This document shows positions 35,434 to 43,224 of a stretch of 64,000 nucleotides of DNA, in pieces. The DNA comes from Streptomyces sp. MMG1121. Lineage in GTDB: Bacteria; Actinomycetota; Actinomycetes; Streptomycetales; Streptomycetaceae. Both the position numbers and the translations under genes were made by a program. A model generated the notes under the pieces. The model made no database searches, had not been told where the DNA came from, and saw only the letters and a program-made list of their open reading frames with translations. The DNA is taken from assembly GCF_001280015.1 (NCBI RefSeq), contig NZ_LGDV01000096.1:72095-136094 (forward strand), read 5' to 3'. The first letter of the stretch is position 1. The number at the start of each line of letters is the position of its first letter.

Positions 35434-36407
35434 GCGGCGGCTCCCGCGGGGGCGGGCCGGCGGCGCAGCCGGCGCAGCTTGCCGGCGCGCTGGAGGTCCA
35501 TGGAGTCCAGCGCCTCGTCCAGCACGCCCTGCGGCATGCGCCGCAGGGCCGCGGCACTCATGGATTTCAGTTTTCTCGCCACCGCTGGCTCGAACCTTTC
35601 GATGGATCCCAGATGATGGGAAATGATGGCGCAATAGGTACGGACGGCCTTGGGCAACAGTTCGTCCGCCTGCGGGTCCTGGGCGGTTTCCGCGACGACC
35701 TGGTCGAACGCGCGAATGAAATCCAGCTGCCGGACATCACCGATCTGGGTGAGCGACGAGGCGACCCCGCGCCGGTAGAACACACCGAGCATGCTCACCG
35801 CGGCGAAGGATTCCGCCTCCCGGTGCAGCTTCCAGATCCACGGCCGGTCCTCGGCCGTGCGCAGCCCGTCGGTGAAGTGCAGCAGCCCCTTGTCCAGCAG
35901 CCGGCGGTGGTAGACGCCGGCCCACGCGTAGGCGTAGTCCACGGACGTCGACCGGTCGGCGGGCAGGATCGCCTCGCGCGGGTTCAGTACGACGCCCCGC
36001 CGCCCGACCGGCACCCGGTGCACCTGGCGCGAGCGTGCGGTGCACTGCACATGGTCGGTGCGGATGAAGTCGCAGCCCAGCTCGTCCATGGCCGAGGCCA
36101 GCTGCGGGAAGTAGCCGGGGGCGAGCCAGTCGTCGCCGTCCAGGAAGGTCAGGTACTCGCCGCGCGCCCGGTCGATACCGGTGTTGCGCGCGGTCGCCAG
36201 CCCTCCGTTCTGCTCGTGCCGGACGTAGACCGCCCCGGGCAGCTCGCGCTCCGCGCGCGCGAGAATGTCTGGTGTCCCATCGCGGGAACAGTCGTCGACG
36301 AGAATGAATTCGAAGTCCTCACGCGCGTTCGCCTTCAGGCTCCTGAGCGTGTCGGGCGCGTATTGCTGCACGTTGTAGAACGGCACGATGACGGAGAGCT
36401 TGACCAC
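35430..36407 (-). CDS. GT2 family glycosyltransferase
   Basis: A 325-residue GT-A fold transferase: LSVIVPFYNVQQYAPDTLRSL at the N-terminus, VDDCSRDGTPDI (nucleotide binding), HEQNGGLATARNTGIDRARGEYLTFLDGDDWL with the DxD-like metal site near residue 95. The C-terminal ~130 residues are helical, with no membrane segment. The start GTG 36407 lies in a 198-bp spacer shared with a divergent gene. It probably adds a neutral hexose or primer sugar in the surface-polymer pathway; donor and acceptor are unknown. Confidence 0.88.
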   Translation of the reverse strand: MVKLSVIVPFYNVQQYAPDTLRSLKANAREDFEFILVDDCSRDGTPDILARAERELPGAVYVRHEQNGGLATARNTGIDRARGEYLTFLDGDDWLAPGYFPQLASAMDELGCDFIRTDHVQCTARSRQVHRVPVGRRGVVLNPREAILPADRSTSVDYAYAWAGVYHRRLLDKGLLHFTDGLRTAEDRPWIWKLHREAESFAAVSMLGVFYRRGVASSLTQIGDVRQLDFIRAFDQVVAETAQDPQADELLPKAVRTYCAIISHHLGSIERFEPAVARKLKSMSAAALRRMPQGVLDEALDSMDLQRAGKLRRLRRRPAPAGAAA

Positions 36408-36605
36408 GTCAGGGACGTTAGGGGGAAGCCCGTCATTCGTCTTGACGCTTTGCTTGATACCGGGTGAACGACACGTGGCGAAGCTGTGAACCGGGCTTTT
36501 TCCCGTTGACCTCACGGCCCGATTCGCCATTCGGCGATGTGCTGTTAACCCTTTGTTGCATTCAGGTTGGGCAGAACCTCGGAATGGCTTCCTAGCGTCT
36601 TCGAC

Positions 36606-37916
36606 GTGCCAGCAAGTGCTACGAAGTCCCTGCGGGTCGCCGTCCTCGCCGATTCCGACACCCGGTGGAAGTGGGGCGCGCTCACCGCGCAACGCCTCGC
36701 CCCCGCCACTGCCGAGATCCGGCTCGACGGCTACCTCCTGCGGGGGCGCGCCACCCCGACAGCCCGTCAGCTGAAGGAGGTGGGCGTCCGGGCGGACTCC
36801 CTCCGCGAGGTCACCGGCGTCGAGTTCCTGCGTGCGATGACCGAGCAGTCGTACGACATCCTCGTCCTCGCGCTGGTCGGCGGCGGAGTGCAGGCGATGC
36901 TGCACGGGCTGCGCCATGCCTGGGGTTCGGGCGAACGGCCCGTCGTCGTCACCGGCTACGTCGGTGTCGTCTACGAGAAGCTCGCCGACGGGCTGCTGCT
37001 GCGGCACGGCGCCGACCTCGTCCTCGCCAACTCCCGCCACGACGCGGACCGGTTCCGGGCCGTGTACGAGGGGGTGGGCGCGGATGCCCGTGCGGTCACC
37101 GAGGTCGCGCTGCCCTTCCTCGGCGGGGCGCCGTACACCGGTGAGCACGAGCCGTACACCGTGGTGTTCGCGGCCCAGCCGTCCGTCCCGGACAGCCGCA
37201 AGGACCGTACGTACCTGCTGAACCGCCTCATCGAGCACGCCCGCAGGCACCCCGAGCGCGAGGTGCTGCTGAAGCTGCGCTCCAAGCCGGGCGAACACAC
37301 CACCCACATCGAGGAGCTTCCCTACCAGAAGCTGGTCCAGGGCAAGGACGTGCCCGCCAACTTCCGGCTGGTGTACGGACACATGGGCGAGGTGCTGGAC
37401 CGCACCGACCTGCTCGTCACCATCAGCTCCACGGCCGCCCTGGAGTCGCTGCACCGCCGGATCCCCACGGTCGTCCTGACCGACCTGGGCGTGCGCGAGG
37501 TGCTCGGCAACCACCACTTCACCGGCTCGGGCTGCCTCGCCTCCTGGGACCAGCTCGACGCCGGGCACCGGCCGGCGGCGGACGAGGAGTGGGTGGCCCG
37601 GCAGGGGGTGGCGGCCGACGGAACGTACGACACGGCCTTCGACACCGCCCGCGAGCGCATCGCCGGACTGCTCGGCCGGAGCGGGGACCTGGCGCCCCTC
37701 GCCCCCTATTACACCCCCGAGACGGCGCCCGGATACCTGCCCGGCATCCTCGCCCGCCACCACCTGGGCCCCGACGGCGCCCCGCTGCCCGGCGCGCCCG
37801 CCGCCGACAGGGAACCCGGACCGGTCCGCCAGATAGTGCGTCGCGCCGCCCGCGGTGCCTACCGCCACGGCGTGCAGCGGGTCGCCCCGGTGATCCGGCG
37901 GATGGGGGAGCTGTGA
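36606..37916 (+). CDS. DUF6716-type putative glycosyltransferase
   Basis: A 436-residue soluble protein. I recognise it as the DUF6716 family, usually annotated as a putative glycosyltransferase. The N-terminal Rossmann-like strand SLRVAVLADSDTRWKWG, the ADLVLANSRHDADRF segment and the second-half PEREVLLKLRSKPGEHTTH ... LVTISSTAALESLHRRIPTVVLTD resemble GT-B proteins, with a KxRxK and Ser/Thr patch much as in polysialyl- and CDP-glycerol transferases. Start GTG 36606. It opens the plus-strand half of the locus. Catalytic activity is inferred only. Confidence 0.75.
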   Translation: MPASATKSLRVAVLADSDTRWKWGALTAQRLAPATAEIRLDGYLLRGRATPTARQLKEVGVRADSLREVTGVEFLRAMTEQSYDILVLALVGGGVQAMLHGLRHAWGSGERPVVVTGYVGVVYEKLADGLLLRHGADLVLANSRHDADRFRAVYEGVGADARAVTEVALPFLGGAPYTGEHEPYTVVFAAQPSVPDSRKDRTYLLNRLIEHARRHPEREVLLKLRSKPGEHTTHIEELPYQKLVQGKDVPANFRLVYGHMGEVLDRTDLLVTISSTAALESLHRRIPTVVLTDLGVREVLGNHHFTGSGCLASWDQLDAGHRPAADEEWVARQGVAADGTYDTAFDTARERIAGLLGRSGDLAPLAPYYTPETAPGYLPGILARHHLGPDGAPLPGAPAADREPGPVRQIVRRAARGAYRHGVQRVAPVIRRMGEL

Positions 37917-38005
37917 CCTCGGCGTCCCAAGACCCCCGAGTCTCCCAGGACTCACCAGACTTCCAAGGCTTTCCAGGCTTTCCAGGCCTCCAAGGAGTAG
38001 AGCCC

Positions 38006-39235
38006 ATGTCCAACCCGGAAGCGGGCCCAGGCGCGACGGTGCGCCGGGTGCTCGCGGTCATCCCCGCGCGCGGCGGCTCCAAGGGCGTGCCCGCCAAGAA
38101 CCTCGCCCCCGTCGGCGGTGTCCCGCTGGTGGCGCGCGCGGTGCGCGAGTGCCGGGCGACCCGGCTGGTGACCGACGTCGTCGTCTCCACCGACGACCAG
38201 GCCATCGCCGCCGCCGCCCGGGAGGCCGGCGCCGAGGTCGTGCTGCGGCCCGCCGTCATCGCCGGGGACACGGCGACCTCCGAGGCCGCCGTCCTGCACG
38301 CCATGGACGCCCACGAGGCGCTGCACGGCGCGGCGGTCGACGTGGTCCTGCTCGTGCAGTGCACCAGCCCGTTCATCATCCGTGAGGACATCGACGGGGT
38401 GGCCGGCGCGGTCGCCGAGAACGGCGCGGACACCGCCGTCACCGTCGCGCCCTTCCACGGCTTCGTCTGGCGCGAGGCCGACGCCGAGTCCGAGGGCGGG
38501 GTGGGCGTCAACCACGACAAGTCGTTCCGTCCCCGCCGCCAGGACCGTCCCCAGGACTTCCTGGAGACCGGCGCCGCCTACGCGATGGACGCGGCCGGGT
38601 TCCGCAAGCACCAGCACCGCTTCTTCGGCCGCACCGAACTCGTGCGCACCGACCCCGCGCGCGTGCTGGAGATCGACGACCCGCACGACCTGGCCCGCGC
38701 CCGCGCGCTGGCCCCCCTCTTCGACGCGGACCGCCCGGGTTCGCTGCCGACCGCCGACGACATCGACGCGGTCGTACTGGACTTCGACGGCACCCAGACC
38801 GACGACCGGGTGCTGATCGACTCCGATGGACGGGAGTTCGTCTCCGTGCACCGCGGCGACGGACTCGGCATCGCGGCGCTGCGCAGAAGCGGCCTGAAGA
38901 TGCTGATCCTGTCCACGGAACAGAACCCTGTGGTCGCCGCCCGCGCCCGGAAGCTCAAGCTGCCGGTGCTGCACGGCATCGACCGCAAGGACCTCGCGCT
39001 GAAGCAGTGGTGCGAGGAGCAGGGCATCGCGCCGGAGCGCGTGCTCTACGTCGGCAACGACGTCAACGACCTCCCGTGCTTCGCCCTCGTCGGCTGGCCC
39101 GTGGCGGTCGCGAGCGCCCACGACGTCGTACGCGGCGCCGCACGCGCGGTCACCACTCTCCCCGGCGGTGACGGCGCGATCCGAGAGATCGCCAGCTGGA
39201 TCCTCGGCCCCTCTCTCGATTCCCTCCCCAAGTAA
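38006..39235 (+). CDS. Bifunctional CMP-nonulosonate (sialate/Kdn) cytidylyltransferase and HAD phosphatase
   Basis: A 409-residue fusion. Residues 13-245 are an acylneuraminate cytidylyltransferase: AVIPARGGSKGVPAKNLAPVGG at the N-terminus, LLVQCTSPFI and the ETGAAYAMD region. From residue 255 a KdsC-like HAD phosphatase follows, with nucleophile Asp259 and acid/base Asp261 in DFDGTQTDD, and GNDVNDLPCF near the end. It could dephosphorylate Kdn-9-phosphate or similar and activate the sugar with CTP. I chose ATG 38006 (AAGGAG upstream). An in-frame GTG at 37913 overlaps the previous stop, but the added 31 codons have unusually low third-position GC and contain tandem repeats. Confidence 0.9.
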   Translation: MSNPEAGPGATVRRVLAVIPARGGSKGVPAKNLAPVGGVPLVARAVRECRATRLVTDVVVSTDDQAIAAAAREAGAEVVLRPAVIAGDTATSEAAVLHAMDAHEALHGAAVDVVLLVQCTSPFIIREDIDGVAGAVAENGADTAVTVAPFHGFVWREADAESEGGVGVNHDKSFRPRRQDRPQDFLETGAAYAMDAAGFRKHQHRFFGRTELVRTDPARVLEIDDPHDLARARALAPLFDADRPGSLPTADDIDAVVLDFDGTQTDDRVLIDSDGREFVSVHRGDGLGIAALRRSGLKMLILSTEQNPVVAARARKLKLPVLHGIDRKDLALKQWCEEQGIAPERVLYVGNDVNDLPCFALVGWPVAVASAHDVVRGAARAVTTLPGGDGAIREIASWILGPSLDSLPK

Positions 39236-39248
39236 GGACATCTCCCTG

Positions 39249-40187
39249 ATGAGCACCAACTCCCGTCTGCGTACGTTCGGTTCGCGCGAGGTCGGCCCCG
39301 GCAGGCCCGTCTACATCTGCGGCGAGATCGGCATCAACCACAACGGTGAGCTGGAGAACGCCTTCAAGCTGATCGACGTGGCCGCCGAGGCCGGCTGCGA
39401 CGCCGTCAAGTTCCAGAAGCGCACCCCGGAGATCTGCACCCCGCGCGACCAGTGGGACATCGAGCGCGACACCCCCTGGGGCCGGATGACCTACATCGAC
39501 TACCGCCACCGGGTGGAGTTCGGTGAGGACGAGTACCGCCAGATCGACGAGTACTGCAAGAGCAAGAACATCGACTGGTTCGCCTCCCCGTGGGACACCG
39601 AGGCCGTCGCCTTCCTGGAGAAGTTCGACGTCCCCGCCCACAAGGTGGCCTCCGCCTCCCTGACCGACGACGAGCTGCTGAAGGCCCTGCGCGGCACGGG
39701 CCGCTCGGTCATCCTCTCCACGGGCATGTCCACCCCGCGCCAGATCCGCCACGCGGTCGAGGTCTTGGGCAGCGACAACATCCTGATGTGCCACGCCACC
39801 TCCACCTACCCGGCGAAGGCCGAGGAGCTGAACCTCCGCGTGATCAACACGCTGGAGAAGGAGTTCCCGAACGTCCCGATCGGCTACTCCGGCCACGAGA
39901 CGGGCCTGCAGACCACGCTGGCCGCGGTCGCCCTCGGCGCCACCTTCGTCGAGCGCCACATCACCCTCGACCGCGCGATGTGGGGCTCCGACCAGGCCGC
40001 TTCCGTGGAGCCGCAGGGTCTCACGCGTCTCGTCCGCGACATCCGCACCATCGAGGCCTCCCTCGGCGACGGCGTCAAGAAGGTCTACGACTCCGAGATG
40101 GGCCCGATGAAGAAGCTGCGCCGCGTCGCCGGTGTGGTGGCCGAGGCGGAGATCGCGGCCGCGGCCGGCGAGCCGGTCACGGTCTGA
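39249..40187 (+). CDS. NeuB-family nonulosonate synthase lacking the SAF domain
   Basis: A 312-residue synthase condensing phosphoenolpyruvate with a hexose or hexose phosphate to give a nine-carbon acid. Recognisable: YICGEIGINHNG (residues 22-33), KFQKRTPE, SASLTDDELLKAL, ILSTGMST, CHATSTYPA and GYSGHETG. Most NeuB proteins have about 345 residues and end in a SAF/antifreeze-like domain that closes the active site of the partner subunit. Here the protein stops after the barrel (AAGEPVTV). Start ATG 39249 has AAGGA about 9 nt upstream. It lies 13 bp behind the cytidylyltransferase gene in one operon. Confidence 0.9.
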   Translation: MSTNSRLRTFGSREVGPGRPVYICGEIGINHNGELENAFKLIDVAAEAGCDAVKFQKRTPEICTPRDQWDIERDTPWGRMTYIDYRHRVEFGEDEYRQIDEYCKSKNIDWFASPWDTEAVAFLEKFDVPAHKVASASLTDDELLKALRGTGRSVILSTGMSTPRQIRHAVEVLGSDNILMCHATSTYPAKAEELNLRVINTLEKEFPNVPIGYSGHETGLQTTLAAVALGATFVERHITLDRAMWGSDQAASVEPQGLTRLVRDIRTIEASLGDGVKKVYDSEMGPMKKLRRVAGVVAEAEIAAAAGEPVTV

Positions 40188-40240
40188 TCCCTGGCCTCTT
40201 GAGACCCTTACGTCTCCTACGACGGGACGGTCGTACACCG

Positions 40241-41389
40241 ATGAGCACCTGCGCCGGCCAGCCCGGCCACCCTCCCCGCACGCTCGCTTTCGTGGAGAGC
40301 CCGGTCCAGCTGCTGAACGTACTGGAGTGGGCGCATCTGCAGGGCCTGTGCGGCGCGGAGCCGGACCCCCTGCCGTCCGTGCCCGCGCAGGTACGGCGGA
40401 CGGTGGCCGACGGGCTCCCCCAGGCCGGCGCGCAGCTCACGGTCGTCGTGCTGTCCCCGACCGATCCCATGACCCGGGGCCAGCTGCGCCGTATGGCGGA
40501 CCTGGCCCGGGACGAGGGGCACAAGGTGCGCTGGGAGGAGGCGCGCGGCGGTACGGCCGCGCCCTTCGCGACGATCGGCGGCCTGGCGGGGCCCCTCCGC
40601 CGGGCCGACCGCATCGTCATGGGAGACCCGTTCTCCCGCTACGTACAGCTTCTGCTGACGATCACCCGCGCCCGCGACCTGGTGGTCGTGGACGACGGCA
40701 CGGCGACGATGGAGTTCGTGGCCCAACTGGCACGCGGCGAGCGCCTGGTCCGCTGGCACCGCAAGGGCGGCCGCCCGGGGCCCAGGGACCTGCTCTTCGC
40801 CCCGGTGTCGTCCTCGGCCCGCCGCCGGCTGACGCCGAGCGCGCGCCGAAGGGTGGAGGTCTTCTCCTCGATGCCGGTGACGGAGACGCCGGAGGGCGTG
40901 ACGGTCACCGTGAACGACTTCTCGTGGACCCGCTCCCGCTTCGGCCCGCCGCGCATCACCAAGGGCGCGGACATGGTCGGCACCTCGCTGGTGGAGACGG
41001 GGGTGGTGGACGTCGACCGCTACGTGGAGGCGGTCCGGAACCTGGCGAAGACGCACGGGGCGACCCGCTACTTCGCCCACCGCCGCGAGAGCACGGACAA
41101 GCTCCACCGCCTGGCGACGGAGACCGGCCTGGAGATAGTCCGCCCGGACCTGCCCCTGGAACTGATCGCCCGCCGCGGCCCGATCGGGCGTACGATCCTC
41201 AGCTTCCCGTCGACGGTCGTCCACACCCTTCCGCTGGCGCTGGCCGGCACGGGGGTGCGGGTCGCGGTGTGCGACATCGACCCCTCCTGGCTCACCCAGA
41301 ACGCGTCCCCGCGCGCCCAGGGCTTCCTGTCCGGGGTGACGGGCACGGCACGGGACGTGCACCGGCTGGAGGCGGTGGGGCTGGCCTAG
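40241..41389 (+). CDS. Putative sialyltransferase-like (GT52/polysialyltransferase-type) protein
   Basis: A 382-residue protein beginning with RTLAFVESPVQLLNVLEWAH, a pattern like the ESPLQLLN start of GT52 and related CMP-sugar transferases. VVVDDGTATMEFVAQL and, near the C-terminus, SFPSTVVHTLPLAL with a Ser/Thr patch resemble the same fold; the KYFAHRR-like HATRYFAHRRE segment may replace the HP motif. I infer that it transfers the nonulosonic acid made by the two genes upstream. No membrane segment. Start ATG 41241 minus 1000, that is 40241, lacks a strong ribosome site. Specific activity unknown. Confidence 0.68.
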   Translation: MSTCAGQPGHPPRTLAFVESPVQLLNVLEWAHLQGLCGAEPDPLPSVPAQVRRTVADGLPQAGAQLTVVVLSPTDPMTRGQLRRMADLARDEGHKVRWEEARGGTAAPFATIGGLAGPLRRADRIVMGDPFSRYVQLLLTITRARDLVVVDDGTATMEFVAQLARGERLVRWHRKGGRPGPRDLLFAPVSSSARRRLTPSARRRVEVFSSMPVTETPEGVTVTVNDFSWTRSRFGPPRITKGADMVGTSLVETGVVDVDRYVEAVRNLAKTHGATRYFAHRRESTDKLHRLATETGLEIVRPDLPLELIARRGPIGRTILSFPSTVVHTLPLALAGTGVRVAVCDIDPSWLTQNASPRAQGFLSGVTGTARDVHRLEAVGLA

Positions 41390-41635
41390 CCGGGCGGCTC
41401 CGCTCACCGGGCCCCGGCGGCGCACGGCCGGGTGACGGAGCGGAGGCTCGGGTCCGGTTCCTGGACAAGTCGAGCAGGACTGTGGTGGGGCATGGTATCC
41501 GTGGAGGGAGAAACAGTGGTTTACCCATCAGAGTCCGCCGCCATGCGTCCGACGGTCAGATTTTCTTCCCCTAACGGGCTGAACTTTTGTTGATCGAGGG
41601 GTAGTTGACCAGCCGGGCGTCCTACCCTTCAGAGG

Positions 41636-42883
41636 GTGAAGCAATTGATGTCCCTAGAGTCCGAGGCCGGCCTCGCGGGGGATGTGCTCCCCGGCGCGCT
41701 GAGCGAAGCCCTGCACGCCGAACTCGTCGCCTTCCGCCGCGACTTGCACATGCACCCCGAGCTGGGCAATCAGGAGTTCCGTACGACCGCCGCGATCAAG
41801 GAGCGGCTGGAGCAGGCCGGGCTCCGGCCCCGCGTGCTCGCCAAGGGAACCGGACTCGTGTGCGACATCGGGCTCACCGGAGGCGAGCGGCCCGTCGTCC
41901 CCCTCCTGGCCCTGCGTGCCGATATCGACGCCCTGCCCATCCCGGACACCAAGACCGACTGCCCGTATCGGTCGACCGTGCCCGACCGGGCGCACGCGTG
42001 CGGCCATGACGTGCACACGACCGTGGTGCTGGGGACCGGGCTCGTGCTCGCCGAGTTGCACGCCAATGGCCTGCTGCCGCGACCCGTACGGCTGATCTTC
42101 CAGGCCGCCGAGGAGGTACTGCCCGGCGGCGCCATGGACGCGATCGAGGACGGGGCGCTGACCGGGGTGGGCCGGATCCTCGCCGTGCACTGCGACCCCC
42201 GGGTCGACGCCGGGCGGATCGGCCTGCGGCACGGGCCGATCACCAGCGCGTGCGACCGGCTGGAGGTCGCCCTGGACGGGCCCGGCGGGCACACCGCCCG
42301 GCCGCATCTGACCACCGACCTCGTCACCGCCGCCGCCCGCGTCGCCGTCGACGTGCCCGCGCTGATCGCCCGCCGCGTCGACACCCGGGTCGGGCTGGCG
42401 CTGACCTGGGGCCGGATCGAGTCGGGGCACGCCCCGAACGTCGTTCCGCAGCACGCCGAGCTGTCCGGGACCCTGCGTTGCCTGGATCTGGAGGCCTGGC
42501 GGCAGGCGCCCGACATCGTGCACGCGGCCATCGACGAGGTCGCCACCCTGCACCGCGCCAAGTCCGAGATCACCTACGTACGCGGGGTGCCCCCCGTCGT
42601 CAACGACCGGGACTCCACCGACCTGCTGCGCCGCGCGATGTCGGCCCGGCGCGGCCGGGACTCCGTCGAGTCCACCGAGCAGAGCCTGGGCGGAGAGGAC
42701 TTCTCCTGGTATCTGGAGCACGTCCCGGGGGCCATGGCCCGGCTCGGCGTCCGCAGGCCGGGCGAGCGCACCGTGCGTGACCTGCACCAGGGCGACTTCG
42801 ACGCCGACGAGCACGCGATCACGGTCGGCGTGGAGATGTTCACCGCGGCCGCCTTCCTGGACGCGAACGGCGCGGAAAGCTAA
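41636..42883 (+). CDS. M20-family amidohydrolase (aminoacylase/carboxypeptidase type)
   Basis: A 415-residue metallohydrolase of the M20D group. The N-terminal FRRDLHMHPELGNQEFRTTAAI, the metal-site segments RAHACGHDVHTTVVLG and FQAAEEVLPGGAMDAI, and the lid-domain HTARPH plus late EQSLGGEDFSWYLEHVPG are all present. The family removes acyl or amide groups from amino acids or peptides. The start is GTG 41636 or ATG 41648 (MSLESEAG); neither has a well-placed Shine-Dalgarno site. The ~245-bp spacer before it holds a GC-rich hairpin-like stretch at 41396-41442 and then lower-GC promoter-like sequence. A link to sialate deacetylation or nucleoside salvage is possible but unproven. Confidence 0.88.
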   Translation: MKQLMSLESEAGLAGDVLPGALSEALHAELVAFRRDLHMHPELGNQEFRTTAAIKERLEQAGLRPRVLAKGTGLVCDIGLTGGERPVVPLLALRADIDALPIPDTKTDCPYRSTVPDRAHACGHDVHTTVVLGTGLVLAELHANGLLPRPVRLIFQAAEEVLPGGAMDAIEDGALTGVGRILAVHCDPRVDAGRIGLRHGPITSACDRLEVALDGPGGHTARPHLTTDLVTAAARVAVDVPALIARRVDTRVGLALTWGRIESGHAPNVVPQHAELSGTLRCLDLEAWRQAPDIVHAAIDEVATLHRAKSEITYVRGVPPVVNDRDSTDLLRRAMSARRGRDSVESTEQSLGGEDFSWYLEHVPGAMARLGVRRPGERTVRDLHQGDFDADEHAITVGVEMFTAAAFLDANGAES

Positions 42884-42888
42884 GCGGG

Positions 42889-42954
42889 GCGAAGAGGCGA
42901 AGGCGAAGAGGCAAAAGCGAAGAGGCAAAGGTAAGGAGCAAAGGTAAGGAGCGG
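42889..42954. repeat. Tandem purine-rich repeats downstream of the amidohydrolase
   Basis: Three 14-bp units of form GCGAAGAGGCRAAR (42889-42930) run directly into 1.8 units of GTAAGGAGCAAAG (42931-42954). The array starts 5 bp after the amidohydrolase stop, is purine-only on the plus strand apart from C and T singles, and has no coding potential. It occupies the start of a 341-bp non-coding region (42884-43224) that otherwise contains the promoter and operator of the BMP gene and nothing else I can recognise. Confidence 0.85.
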
Positions 42955-43108
42955 TCCTCTCGGGGGCCGTTCCCCTGACCGGCGCAACATACGCGTAGGC
43001 CATTTGTGCGGCCCCCGCCACAAGGCCGTGCCAGAGGCGAAGATCCCGAGTTCAGATGGTGTTTGCCTCGAATCGATAACGGCTTCGCGAGAGGGTTTTT
43101 TGCGACAT

Positions 43109-43120
43109 CTACGCGCGTTA
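43109..43120. promoter_or_regulatory. Nucleoside-regulon operator candidate, BMP promoter
   Basis: CTACGCGCGTTA matches the palindrome CTACGCGCGTAG at 10 of 12 positions, with ACGCGCGT as its exact core. It overlaps a -10 candidate (TACGAT, 43119-43124), about 100 bp before the BMP start. Two more copies lie at 44396 and 57267. Confidence 0.5.
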
Positions 43121-43224
43121 CGATGCCGCGAAGCCGACGCCGCCGGGGCGTCTCGGCTGGAGCGCTGGCATGGTGCTCCCATCAAGCGCCGACATGGCGC
43201 TCAGGTCAGGTGAAGGAGCCTCCC

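Noticed and set aside
43006..43224. Upstream extension of the BMP lipoprotein frame
   Set aside because: It would destroy the lipoprotein signal peptide; GTG 43225 has an AAGGAG site.
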